Of a stretch of 64,000 nucleotides of DNA, positions 42,701 to 53,330 are shown piece by piece. The position numbers and the translations under genes are program-made. The notes under the pieces were generated by a model. That model ran no database searches. It was not told the DNA's origin and worked only from the letters and a program-made list of their open reading frames with translations. The stretch lies in contig VXIS01000092.1 in assembly GCA_008704415.1 (NCBI GenBank), positions 79,068 to 143,067 of the forward strand. The letters run 5' to 3'. Numbering within the stretch: position 1 is the stretch's first letter; each line of letters begins with the position of its first letter. The DNA comes from Sphaerosporella brunnea. Taxonomy: Eukaryota; Ascomycota; Pezizomycetes; Pezizales; Pyronemataceae.

Positions 42701-42917
42701 GGGAACTCTTTCTTCGTGGGATGGCGAGCGAGTGTGCCAACGGAGGAAGGAACGAAAGGTATAAGAATCCACCTGCTCGCATCTCGGACTAGTTTCGACA
42801 TCTCCTCTAGACAGCATCAAGCTATATCCCCACATCACATCCGTGCAGAAGCGTCTGCCTTCATCACTTCGAGCTATTTCTTACATAACCATCTCATCGT
42901 CAGATTACACCTTCAGC
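39746..42917. other. Gene-poor region, nothing recognised
   Basis: About 3.2 kb with many short overlapping frames (up to 135 codons at 40784-41191 plus), none with a domain or credible exon structure. The last 100-150 bases form the leader of the HAD-hydrolase gene. Confidence 0.45.
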
Positions 42918-44343
42918 ATGGCTGAGATCACTTACGCCCAGCCTCGATCGAGCAGAGTCACCTCTATCTCTTCGACTATGGCCACCCGGGCCGATTTGGA
43001 CTCCGGCCCGACTGTCGTGGTCCCTCCAGCTTCCTATATGGCCTCGACCATCCCAGAAACACTGGCGAAGGCGCGGACCCACGTCGATGCCATAGTCGAC
43101 GATGAAACCAGCTCCAGCGATGACGAGTCTTCCGCATCTGTGAGGGGTGTTGTCCCAAACTATGCTTTTGCGTTTGATATCGACGGCGTGCTACTCAAAG
43201 GCGGACATGTCATTCCGGAGGCGAAGGAAGCTATGAAATATCTCAATGGCGAGAATCCAGATGGCCTCAAAGTCCCCTACATATTTGTCACCAACGTAAG
43301 TTTTTGCGCCATGCACAGCCACAGCACAGTGATATGGATGTGCTGACTATGGCAAATAGGGTGGTGGCAAAACGGAACAAGAGCGCTGCCTCGACTTGAG
43401 TAAGCAGCTCGACGTGGCTGTATCTCCAGACCAGTTCATCTGCGGCCACACTCCCATGCGAGAAATGGCCGAGATGTACCAGACAGTACTCGTAGTTGGC
43501 GGCGACGGAGAAAAGTGCCGAGTGGTTGCAGAAGGCTACGGCTTCAGAGATGTTGTCACTCCCGGCGACATCATGAAGTGGCAAGCGGCGGTAACCCCCT
43601 TCCGAGTGCTCACCGAAGATGAGTACAAAAACTCTCGGGATCGGGATTTCTCCAAGATCAACATCGATGCGATCTTTGTGTTTGCCGACTCGCGCCATTG
43701 GGGCGACGACACTCAGATCATTATGGATTTGCTGCTGAGCAAGAATGGCCGTATGGGCACCTTGTCGGACACCTTTGATGAGGGCCCCCCGATCTACTTC
43801 TCGCACAACGATGTCGTCTGGGCTACGAACTTCGAGCTCAATCGGTTGGGTATGGGCGCGCTTAGGGTGTTCATCGAGGCGCTCTACAAGGACCGTACAG
43901 GGAAGACGCTTCAGACGGCGACATCGTTTGGGAAGCCGCAGATTGGGACGTTCCATTACGCCACGAGGGTGCTCGAGCGGTGGAGGAAGGACGTGTTCGG
44001 CGAGGAGGGCCCGCCACAGACTGTATACTTTGTGGGCGACACTCCCGAGTCAGGTTCGTCATACCTTATCACACATATCCCGCCGAAGACATTCTGACGT
44101 TTCCTTTTTGATATAGATATCCGCGGCACCAACGAGTTCCACGAACATGTCGACGAGGAGTGGTACTCCATCCTCGTCAAGACCGGCGTATACCAACCCG
44201 GCACAGTCCCCCGCCACCAGCCGCGTGTGATCGTCGAGAACGTCCTCGAGGCGGTTAAGCACGGCATGGAGCGATCACGAAAGCAAGCGCTGCAGGAGCT
44301 GGACGAACTTGGCAATGGGATCGAGGCATCGATCCAGAAGTGA
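42918..44343 (+). CDS. CECR5-like HAD-superfamily hydrolase (class IIA)
   Basis: Three exons: 42918-43295, 43360-44053 and 44117-44343, with introns of 64 and 63 nt (GTAAGT..GCTGAC..AATAG and GTTCGT..TATAG). The product is 432 residues. HAD motif I is FAFDIDGVLL (84-93) with catalytic D87 and D89; the motif II region is FVTNGGGKTEQER (from 123); the C-terminal VGDTPESDIRGTNEF holds the acidic motif IV. This architecture matches the cat-eye-syndrome CECR5/HDHD5 family and its fungal orthologues, often mitochondrial and of uncertain substrate. The N-terminal 80 residues are Ser/Thr-rich and polar; a targeting role is possible. The ATG at 42918 is the first in frame. Confidence 0.92.
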
Positions 44344-45377
44344 ACTGGATTCTCAGGACTACTATTTAAAACTGCTTCGAAAAGAAACCGGAGCGGCCGA
44401 ATTCGCCGCAACGCTCAACTCAGTCGAGACAGTCCAAGCCAGGTGTCATTGGTAAACGACGGGTGACCTGTTAATGTTTTTTTTTTCTGCATTCTTTTTC
44501 ATCGTTCTTCTTTCTGCTTATCACATGAGGCATCAAGGAGTAACGCGGAGGTTAGATCGGTTTTTATGGTTTTGCTGGGATGGATATCTTGGTGTTCTTG
44601 AACGGGCGATGCTTTTGTTTGTTTGTTTGTTTGTTTGTTTTGTTTGTTGATGGCTTTTCATTTCATTGCACCGGCTTAGATTAGATATCCATATATTACG
44701 ACAGTCTCTGCAACAGAGGTCTTCTAGGTTGAAATGTTTTAGTTCAAAGCTCTCACTCAATCTTCTCCTCGTTCTCGTACTCCTGCATTCCCCCCTCCAA
44801 ATCTCCAAGGAGCACCAGGGGAAATCTAACTCGCGGCTTTGACTGTGCCTTTTGGCCAGGCGCTCCAAGAGCTTGTAGGATTCCTTGGGGTAGTTGAGCA
44901 GATGCGGTTTCCATCGGTAACTACTCGAGTGCTCCAAGCTTTCGACCAGCGAAGGGACGGACGGTAAGCATGCTGCTGTTGCGCACACTTCTCCGCGGCG
45001 GGGGCGTTGTTGTCGCTGCGCAACGTGAACCGAGTGATGGGATGCGACACAACCCCAGATCCAAGACTCTTCCTCTAGTATCTACCTACGCCCGAATAGG
45101 CTGAGTAGTGGATCGATCGAGGACACACACACACACACAACGGCTCGACTTCCAAGCTCTAGGACTGCGGAACTGCGACCTGGCGAGTCGAGTCTTGAGT
45201 GATGGCAGCGAAAGGCACAGCCTCGGTTACGTACGGAGAAGTCAATCGGAAAGCATACGTGTGTGGGTCGTGCCCCCCCCTGGATAGCTTCCCGTGAGAA
45301 TTTTAGAAGTGGCTTTGGGGGTTCCAAATGTGGTACGTCGGGTGAGAGAAAAAAAAAAAAAAAAAAAAAAGTGATTT

Positions 45378-45409
<32 letters not shown>

Positions 45410-48400
45410 CCCCTTCCAAATTCCGGTTCATTCCCCCAACGCCATATTTCAACAACTGCTACATCTTCAAGATCGCTGCAATCAGCTGGCGTTTGATGCT
45501 GGCACCAAGAACCCAAAGACCACCGTGCCGGAACGACCAGATTGGGGGGCCGAACCGGAGGAAGGAAGGAAGCGGACTCGCCAATCATTACTTGCATCTC
45601 GAAAAGAAAAAAAAAAAAAAAAAAAAGGCTCTGCTGGAACCCTTCCGGATTTTGGAGACTTTTGAGGGGATTGAAAGCGTTCCGAGAGCACGGAACGGGT
45701 TTTTACAACTCCGGGCCGTTATTGGGTCCACCACCACCTCCTCCTGAATCCCGATCGATTGCGACACTCGATTCACACAAGTATACAACCATGAATGGGG
45801 GGGAAAGAAAAATTCTCGAAGAATACAGAGCGCGGCTTGAAAAAAGGGGGCTGGTACAAGTAATGGCTCCGCACAGGGAGGAAACGCACAGCAGGAGGAG
45901 GAGGACGAAAATGATAATTGAGAGGCAAACGATAATGATACTGAGCATGAGCGGTATGGACGCTTTGCCGGAAAGAAACTTCCGGACCCTGTTATACTGG
46001 CTGGTTTGTCAAACACAAATAGATGGAGGGAAGAGAAAAGGTTCAGAATTGCCGGCAGAGCTCGCGGGCACAGTTGTGTCTGAGACCCCTTAAAAACGGG
46101 GTTCTTTTTTTCTTGGCAAGATCTCTATCTTTGAAGTGCAACCGGGCGGAGGCAAAGATGGCAGCAGCCGAATGTTCCGGCGTAGGTATCACCATCGATA
46201 GATATCGTCAACGCAAGCAAGGGGCGAAACAGAAACAGAAACCTGGAGGGAAGGGAAGGAAGGGGGTTACTCCTTCTAGCTTGCCCGAGATCTGTCGGAG
46301 CATCCTGGTTACATTTGTGCGTACCGAGCCGTTTTATGTATGTACTTTAAGTATGCGTTCATATGCACAGACGGGTAGATAGATACCGATAGATTTGAGG
46401 GGTTCCGTTTTTCGTTCCGTGCGTTAATTAATCAGGCATGTGTTTTTTTGGCTCGGTTGGAAGAAAAGAGGTTGGGTCGCTTCAACCACGCTGGTGGGTT
46501 ATTTGTTGTCGAAATCGATCGCAGATAGCTAGGCGCTCGATGTGGAGAGGCTTGGAAGGCTTCTGGAATTTCACAGCACATCCCTCTCGCTCCTGCTACA
46601 TACAGGATGTGCCGCTACGGGTGGCGGTTTTCCTATCTATGCGGTTTTGAAGTCTGTCCGTACTTCCCGGCTTGAAGGTGCATTGTTGAGTTGGCTGGAT
46701 AGTCTTAGTCATCTTGTGAGATTCAGCACCGAGTTCATCTCCACAAAGTCGCAGCCGACAACGGCGCAGTGGCTCGGAGACACACAGCCAGCTCAACGCA
46801 GGGAGGTTTGTGAGGCATGCTCCACAGGCCGCCTTCGCCAGTAACAGTGATCCTCCTTTTCGTGCACGTGTCGGCTTTGATAGGTGGGCGAGAGAGAGGA
46901 CGGAGCGGAGAGCAGAGGGGCTGCAGCGAAACGTGCTTCGCAGCCAGACCCAACGACAGCCCTGGTGGAGCATTGCGGATCGGATGCTCAGACCGAAGCG
47001 CTGGGCTGGGAGATTGCGATGCATGCCGCGCCCCCTCGACCATTCGAACCGCAGGCCATGGCGTGCGTCCAGAGCTTTCAGAACCAACACAACCAACAGA
47101 AGCATCGCGTCGCCGAGGTCGAGAGCTAGCCGCGATGCCGATGTCGTGCAGCAAACACAGTCGACATCGACAACCAACGGGCGCTTAACCCGTGTCTGGC
47201 GGTGAGTGAGCGCAGCCGATGAGGGGAAATCCAACCCGCTTTGCGCATCTCGCTCTCCATTCGCAGCCGTCCCGGGCCAGCCGGTCGACTTCTCGGAGTC
47301 TCCAGTGGCAGCGGTGATGAAACCGGGAACTGTGTCACGCTCGTGAGAACCGCATTTCGCGACGTTTGAGAGCAGCGGGAAGCAGCGCTGTCAGTTGTGG
47401 GGAAGAGGACAGCGAAGGGACAAAAAACAAAAAAAGGAAAGCACCTCATGAGACATAAAGCTCGCGATGTCCAGCGGCGATGCGGCGTGCAGCCAGGGAA
47501 CCAACAACATTCTGCTTCTTTCTTTGCTTTTCTTGTTTGCCGAGCTCGACGCCCGCTGCATCACCTTGATTCCCCCCCGCCAATCGCCGCCTCCACTGGA
47601 CGTTTGGATCTGCACGAGTGAATACGAGATCGGTTGTCGCCTCGTGGTTTTCCCTGAACCGTGGTGATATCTGGCGGCGCTTCGCGAGTCTTATCACCGT
47701 AAGATCCAACAACAGCTGGGCTGTTGGAACCGTGGTTCCATCGCCATCTCTTTTGATCATCGTCAACTACCCCGCATTCTTGGGGTGTTTAACTAGCTGG
47801 GTCTGTCTGTCTTCTTCGCATTCTCGTCAACGATCGAGCTTCAACACGCATCGCATCGCGGGGCAGTGCAGCGTCCATCTCTTTAGCCTAGCTGGGTCTT
47901 AGCAGCCTTTCGTAAGCATCTCCCTCCTTCGCACCTTCCCCCCACAGAGCTTTTCAAGGTTACTTGCACCCTCTGGCTGTTCTTTTCCGGGCTTTTCCAC
48001 GGAAACAGGAGATTGTTTTCTTTCCAAGAGAGTCGGGCTTCGAAAGAACCATACGTGCACCGTAAACTTGCAACGGGATTTACTAACGACATGTCGCGAC
48101 TCGCGACAAGCAGACGCTGGCTTTCATAATCAATAAATCCTAACTCCGAACATCAACGAAGATACCGAGGCCGTGATACCCGGAGGTAAAAAAGATCTAT
48201 CGGGAAAAAAAAAAGAAAACACCCAAGGCCACGATCAATATATCCGATCTCACCCTCAATCTATCTGCCAAAAAAAAAAAAAAAAAAAATTAAAAAAAAA
48301 TCACACCCACCCCCTGTGCCGTCGGATTATTTCCGCAGTTCCCGCCGACAGCTTCAATTTCGCCCCCCACCGCACCGTATCCCGCACAAGCCAAAAGCTG

Positions 48401-48414
48401 CCCCAAATATCGCT
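44344..48414. other. Long gene-poor region with homopolymers, nothing recognised
   Basis: About 4 kb. Features seen: a TTTG microsatellite (44611-44649), CA repeats near 45126-45139, facing A22 and T29 runs (listed separately), an A21 run near 45606, and A20/A9 runs at 48271-48300 in the NAD kinase leader. Overlapping frames at 46596-47234 (minus) and 46810-47205 (plus) reflect GC-rich sequence and show no domain. A plus frame from 45791 (MNGGERKILEEYRARLEKRG) looks peptide-like but has no identifiable family. Confidence 0.45.
45349..45409. repeat. A22 and T29 homopolymers facing each other across 10 bases
   Basis: A22 at 45349-45370, then GTGATTTGAG, then T29 at 45381-45409. The two runs could pair as a hairpin of about 22 A-T pairs. 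Such runs are also prone to sequencing length error. Confidence 0.9.
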
Positions 48415-50412
48415 ATGTCATCCCCACAGGCGATGGCCCCGCAGCTACCGCACGGTGTGCCGGCGCGGATGAGCGTCAACACTAAGAATTACCCCCCCAC
48501 CGCCATTTCCTATTCTGGCGAATGTCAAGGCGAGCAGCGCTCTGAACCCTCTGCTCCCCAACCTGCTCTGTCCTCAACCTCCTCCTCCATCCCGACCCCG
48601 AAATTCCTATATCCAGGCTCTTTCCCCACTTCAGCCGTCAACAGCCCCTCAACACCCTCAGCACCCTCACTCCCAGCAGATGCCCAGCAGACACCCACAG
48701 CAATCCCGGAACCCTGTGTCGCTGAAGAAGAAACTTACTGCATCCAAGCCACTCGTGAGGAGCTGCCACCGTCACCACCTTCTTTGAAGTCGCCCAAATC
48801 CTTTTCCTCGTCCCGTCAGAAGAGAATCACCGCCGAAGACGTTCCCCGGCAGACTCTGCTCAAGGCCTTGGCATCCCGCCGTCCTTCGCTCACTTTGTCG
48901 CCGATGTCAATCGCTTCCGGCTTGCGACAAAGTATCATGACGGCCTCCGCTATGCATTCGCCTAGATATATTATCTCCCAGAACCCCGAAGGCCATCACA
49001 CCGGTCTCAACGAGTACGCAATTGAAGCTTCCGCTGCCGCGTTGAGCCCCTTAGCCACCTCCACAAAGATTTCCGGCTTGGCACCCCTGCAGTCGCCCTG
49101 CTTCTACCACCAACGCTTTGACAATGCCGTCAACGTTGAGCGCGTCCTCGAAGAGATAGCCGGCGACGAGTACCGATCACATTCCCGGCTGATGCAGACC
49201 GCACTCGGCGTGCGAGAAGTTGCGCGGCAGCTGCAGCGCAGAACGTGCAAGGTTGCGGTGAAGAGCGTCATGATAGTGACCAAAGCTCGCGACAACGAGT
49301 TGGTCACTCTTACCAGAGAGCTGGCGCATTGGCTCATGAAGACGCCGCGTTACGGAAGGCGGCTGGGAGTGAACGTCTATGTCGACAAGAAACTTCGGAA
49401 CTCGCGGCGATTCGATGCACCGGGGTTGATAGAAGAAGAGCCCGAGTTTAAGAACATGTTGAAGTACTGGACACCAGATTTGTGTTGGAGCTCTCCCGAG
49501 GTCTTTGACCTTGTCCTTACACTTGGTGGCGATGGGACTGTGCTCTTTACTTCGTGGCTGTTTCAGCGTGTCGTTCCTCCTGTGCTCAGCTTCTCGCTCG
49601 GCAGTCTTGGATTCCTAACCAACTTCAAATACGATCTCTACAGGGAGACATTAGACAAAGTCTTGAATGATGGCATGCGAGTAAATATGCGGATGCGCTT
49701 CACGTGCACTGTTTACCGGGAAGAAAGCGGCGAAAGTGTAGAGAAGGATCAGTTTGAGGTTCTCAATGGTGTGCAGCCCTGCTGCTATTCTTTCTTGAAT
49801 CTTCGCTAATTTTGTACTACAGAACTGGTCATTGACCGTGGCCCGTCACCATATGTGTCTCAACTCGAACTGTATGGCGACGACGATCTCTTGACCGTTG
49901 TCCAGGCGGATGGCTGCATATTCTCTACTCCAACTGGCTCCACTGCGTATTCCCTGTCTGCCGGTGGTTCTTTGGTTCACCCCGACATCCCAGCCATTCT
50001 CCTCACGCCTATTTGCCCGCACTCCTTATCGTTCAGACCCATGATCCTCAACGACTCGATGCTCCTCCGCGTCTGCGTGCCCAAAGGCTCTCGTGCCACA
50101 GCATGGTGCGCTTTCGACGGCAAAGGCCGCCTTGAGCTGCGTCCGGGCGATTTTGTCACGATTGCGGCCAGCCAGTACCCCTTCCCCACGATTCTGAGCA
50201 ACTCCACGGAGTGGATCGACAGCATCTCGCGAACGCTGAGATGGAATACCCGCGGAGCAGCTCAGAAGCCTTGGAACGGCGAACAGAAGGATGAGGAACC
50301 GGAGCAATGGGACATTGACACGGACTCCGGCGTGTATAACAGCGACAGCGAGGAGGGGAGCGATAGTAATAGCCCCGTGTCTCGAAAGATGGCATTGCTT
50401 GGATTGGTTTAG
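48415..50412 (+). CDS. NAD kinase (Utr1/Yef1 type)
   Basis: Two exons: 48415-49768 and 49823-50412, with a 54-nt intron (GTGTGC..GCTAAT..TACAG) splicing to FEVLNELVIDRGPSPYVSQL. The product is 647 residues. The first about 250 residues are a Ser/Pro-rich, probably disordered extension, as in other fungal members. The kinase domain shows LTLGGDGTVLF with GGDGT at 371-375 (nucleotide binding and catalysis), FSLGSLGFLTNF, NELVIDRG, and TPTGSTAYS (487-495). The enzyme phosphorylates NAD to NADP, feeding NADPH for biosynthesis and redox defence. The acidic C-terminus (DSGVYNSDSEEGSDS) is also common in fungi. The frame extends upstream without an ATG, so 48415 is the first possible start. Confidence 0.95.
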
Positions 50413-51009
50413 AGATGCATAGAAAAGATACTTAGATGGTGTTGCGGGGTTGTAATACTTTACTGTTGGTTTTGTTTCTGGGAAAGCGGGAATCGTCGGT
50501 GTTGTTTGGGCTTGAACTCGATTGAATTGGATTGCGGGAGTTATCTGGGTTTTTTCTGTTCCTTGCGTTTATTGGGTCGTGGTGGACAGTCTTTTCAATT
50601 GTATTGTCTTGTAGTCGGTCCTTTTTTTGGGTACCAACCTGGTTTGATTGGAAAGAAGAATACCATACCATTTGGGGATATGTTATAGCCTTGTAGGGGA
50701 GTGTTTTCAGTGAACGAACTTGTCATTGAGCTGCATCATAGGAAAATACTCGGATCCTCACTTACCGTCAGCAACGGACTTCTGCACGGCGTTATCGGCA
50801 TGAAAAGCTGTACGGGCCGAAATATCCAGATCAGCAGCGGGGACACTGTCGCTTAAGTCCGGACAGGCCGGTACGGATGTAGTCAGATTGCGGGAGTGCC
50901 GGGGGTATAGCGGCAGTCAATATTATATATTCCGTTCCCTCTTCAGTTCCTCCGGCGGCATTCATCCATCTCATCACAGCGGCAACAACGCCTACTAGCA
51001 TCACCCAAA
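50413..51009. other. Intergenic stretch, no gene recognised
   Basis: 3' flank of the NAD kinase gene and sequence upstream of the aldo-keto reductase remnant. It includes a T-rich segment at 50470-50640. No domain-bearing frame. Confidence 0.5.
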
Positions 51010-51860
51010 AGCCCCCGCGTAATCCTCGGCTGCATGACTTTCGGCCCTGTATGTAACTCCTCCCAGCCATCTGTACCTCAGCTAACCAGCCTCTCACCCG
51101 GCGCAAGGCGGCCGCGCCACGGCCCCCGCCGAAGCCGTCCGCGAGATCTTCACACACTTCTCGACGCGGGGGGCACACGGAGCTCGACGCGGCGCGGGTG
51201 TACCGAGGCGGGGCCGCAAGAGGGCTTCACTGCCGCGGCAGGGTACACCGACCTCGGGCTCAGCGTGGCCTCCAAGCTCTACCCCACGATGCCGTACCTG
51301 CGCGAATGAGAGTCGCTGGAAAAAAGAGTCTGGCCGAGCTGGGCACGGACAGCGTCGACACCTCCTACCTGCACGCGGCGGACCGGCGCGTGCCGCTTCG
51401 AGCAGACGCTGCAGGCGTGCCACGAGCTGTGCCTGGAGGGCAAATTCCGCCGGCTGGGACTCGGCAGCTTCTCGGCGTGTGAAGTGGGTGCTGGCGCGCG
51501 AGCGCGAGCGCGCGGCTGGGCCCGCCCCGTCGGCTACCAGGCTATGTCGAGTACAACTGCGTCACCCTCGTCGTCCACAACCCCATCGCCGGCGGCCGGT
51601 TCTCGGACAAAAACCAAACCCGGCCGGCGCGCTGTGTAGCGGCCGCTACTTCCGTCCCGCGAGAGAGATCTCCGCCGTGGCCGTCGACAGGCATGGGCTT
51701 GTCGCTGCTGGAAACCGCGCTGAGGCGGTGCGTGCACCACAGCAAGCTGCAGGTGCTGGACGGGAGCGATGGCGTCATCGTCGGTGTTGGCGCCTCGGAC
51801 CAGTTGAAGGCCGATCTGGATGCGTTGGAGAAGGGCCCCTTGCCGGAGGACGATCGATAA
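51010..51860 (+). pseudogene. AKR7-type aldo-keto reductase, degraded
   Basis: Recognisable blocks in order: RVILGCMTFGP at the start, a probable intron (GTATGT..GCTAAC..CGCAAG), AEAVREIFTHFSTRG, DAARVYRGG, GYTDLGLSVASKLYP, ACHELCLEGKFRRLGLGSFS, YNCVTLVVHNPIAGGRFSDK, and a C-terminus ending DALEKGPLPEDDR at a TAA (51858-51860). These match the AKR7 (aflatoxin-aldehyde reductase) family. The blocks occupy different frames, with a TGA after SKLYPTMPYLRE and several frameshifts, so no full-length enzyme can be made. The catalytic Tyr region is partly recognisable, but large parts of the barrel are missing. Confidence 0.78.
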
Positions 51861-53079
51861 GGGTGAAGACGAACGTTGACGAGTATGTACCCCCCCCATC
51901 TTAACTTACTACATCATGATGTGTGCTGATGAGGGCTTGTGAAGTTAGATCTGCTGTGGAGAAACGAGTTTTTGTTGTCTATTTCAACCCAGAATATCAA
52001 AAAACCAGACTTTCTTCATTTGGGGAGAACGAGACCTATATTATTGGAGACCTTCCCGTCGGGCCGAACACACACCCCCCCCCCCAAATTTTTCACCCAA
52101 ACATATATATAACCCCCGATAAAAAGTCCCCCCCCCCCCCACAACGGCAAAAACAATAAAAATTGTGACGGGGCTGAAAGGCGGGCCAGGCCCAAATTAC
52201 GGCCCATTTAAACTCTCGGTCGGAAAAGGAGTTCAGGCAGTGGAGAAAACACCCCCAAAAAATCAGACTCTTCAGTTTGCCGTCCCCCCCGCCCCCCGAC
52301 CCGACCCGCCTATGTCCATGTTAGTTTTCGGTCCCCGAGACTTGCGCTTCTCCTAGATAGATATGCACCAGACCCCCCGACGCCGGGGTGGTGGGCGGCG
52401 GCGGCGGCGGCAGCGCTGCTACCTTGATAATAGGTATCGGCTACAAAAACTGTTTCTGAGGTACCGGGGGGGCGGGGGTAAACATCGTTGCCCGCGCCGC
52501 GCGCGCGCGGCTTCTGTGGATAGATAGATAGTAGGCGATATCGACATCGGGAAAGAGGGTCTTGCCTGCCTGCCGTCGACATACCTACTTACCTACGTGC
52601 TTTTTCAATACAGTTTGAGAATATCGTTACTGACAATGCAACAATAATCCATCCCCCCGCCTCTTTCCCTTATTACCAAAGTACTTTCTTGCCGTAGATA
52701 TATATATATATATGTACTTGGTTGGCGTAAAGTAGAATCTCGTGCAGCAGCAGCAGCAGCAGCAGCAGCAGCACTGGCTGAGGTATGTGTGTGGCGGGCG
52801 GGCCCATATGTATATGTATGATATAAGAGTCCTCAACAACTTGCTCTGAAGGTCGAAATGCAGGGAAATACTGCCTTGGGTGGCGGGCGGGCGTTCACTC
52901 GCCGGGAACGCCAACGCATCTACCTTTACTCGCATGTAAAATAAATGCTCTGAATACCTCGTTTTTATCGAGGGGAAACAAATAACCAGAGGAATCGGAG
53001 CCTTTGAACGCCATCCACGAATGGATGAAAATATGAAAAAAAAAATAACAAAAATAAAAAATAACAAAAATAAAAAAGA
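51861..53079. other. Low-complexity intergenic stretch, no gene recognised
   Basis: Rich in C runs (52075-52085, 52127-52140, 52278-52300) and simple repeats: nine CAG units at 52745-52771, an AT repeat at 52699-52712 and an AAAATAAC tandem at 53036-53077. No convincing frame. Part of it is the 3' flank of the Artemis-like gene. Confidence 0.5.
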
Positions 53080-53289
53080 ACGGTTAATGTTTAAGGTGCC
53101 CCGCCCCCCCCGCCCCCAACTTCAAAGGGTCGAGTGCCAGTCCGTGTGATTGAACGTCCGCCGGCGCCTTCCCCGACCCTACCTGCTGGCTTACTCCACC
53201 AACCGGGACATGCCTTCACCCACTACCTCCACCCACTGCACTCCCACCGCCACCCCACAAAAGCTGGGGGCACCTTAAACATTAACCGT
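53080..53289. mobile_element. 210-bp element with about 22-bp inverted termini
   Basis: ACGGTTAATGTTTAAGGTGCC at 53080-53100 is repeated as an exact inverse at 53269-53289. The interior is C-rich and noncoding. The flanks are A-rich on both sides, so a target duplication cannot be resolved. It lies 41 nt beyond the stop codon of the Artemis-like gene, probably in its 3' UTR. Confidence 0.65.
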
Positions 53290-53330
53290 AAAAAAAAACA
53301 AAACAAAGCCGCCCGTCTACTCATAAATTT

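Noticed and set aside
46596..47234. 212-codon minus frame overlapped by plus frames of 81-131 codons
   Set aside because: GC-rich sequence keeps several frames open on both strands; none shows a motif, so no strand can be chosen.
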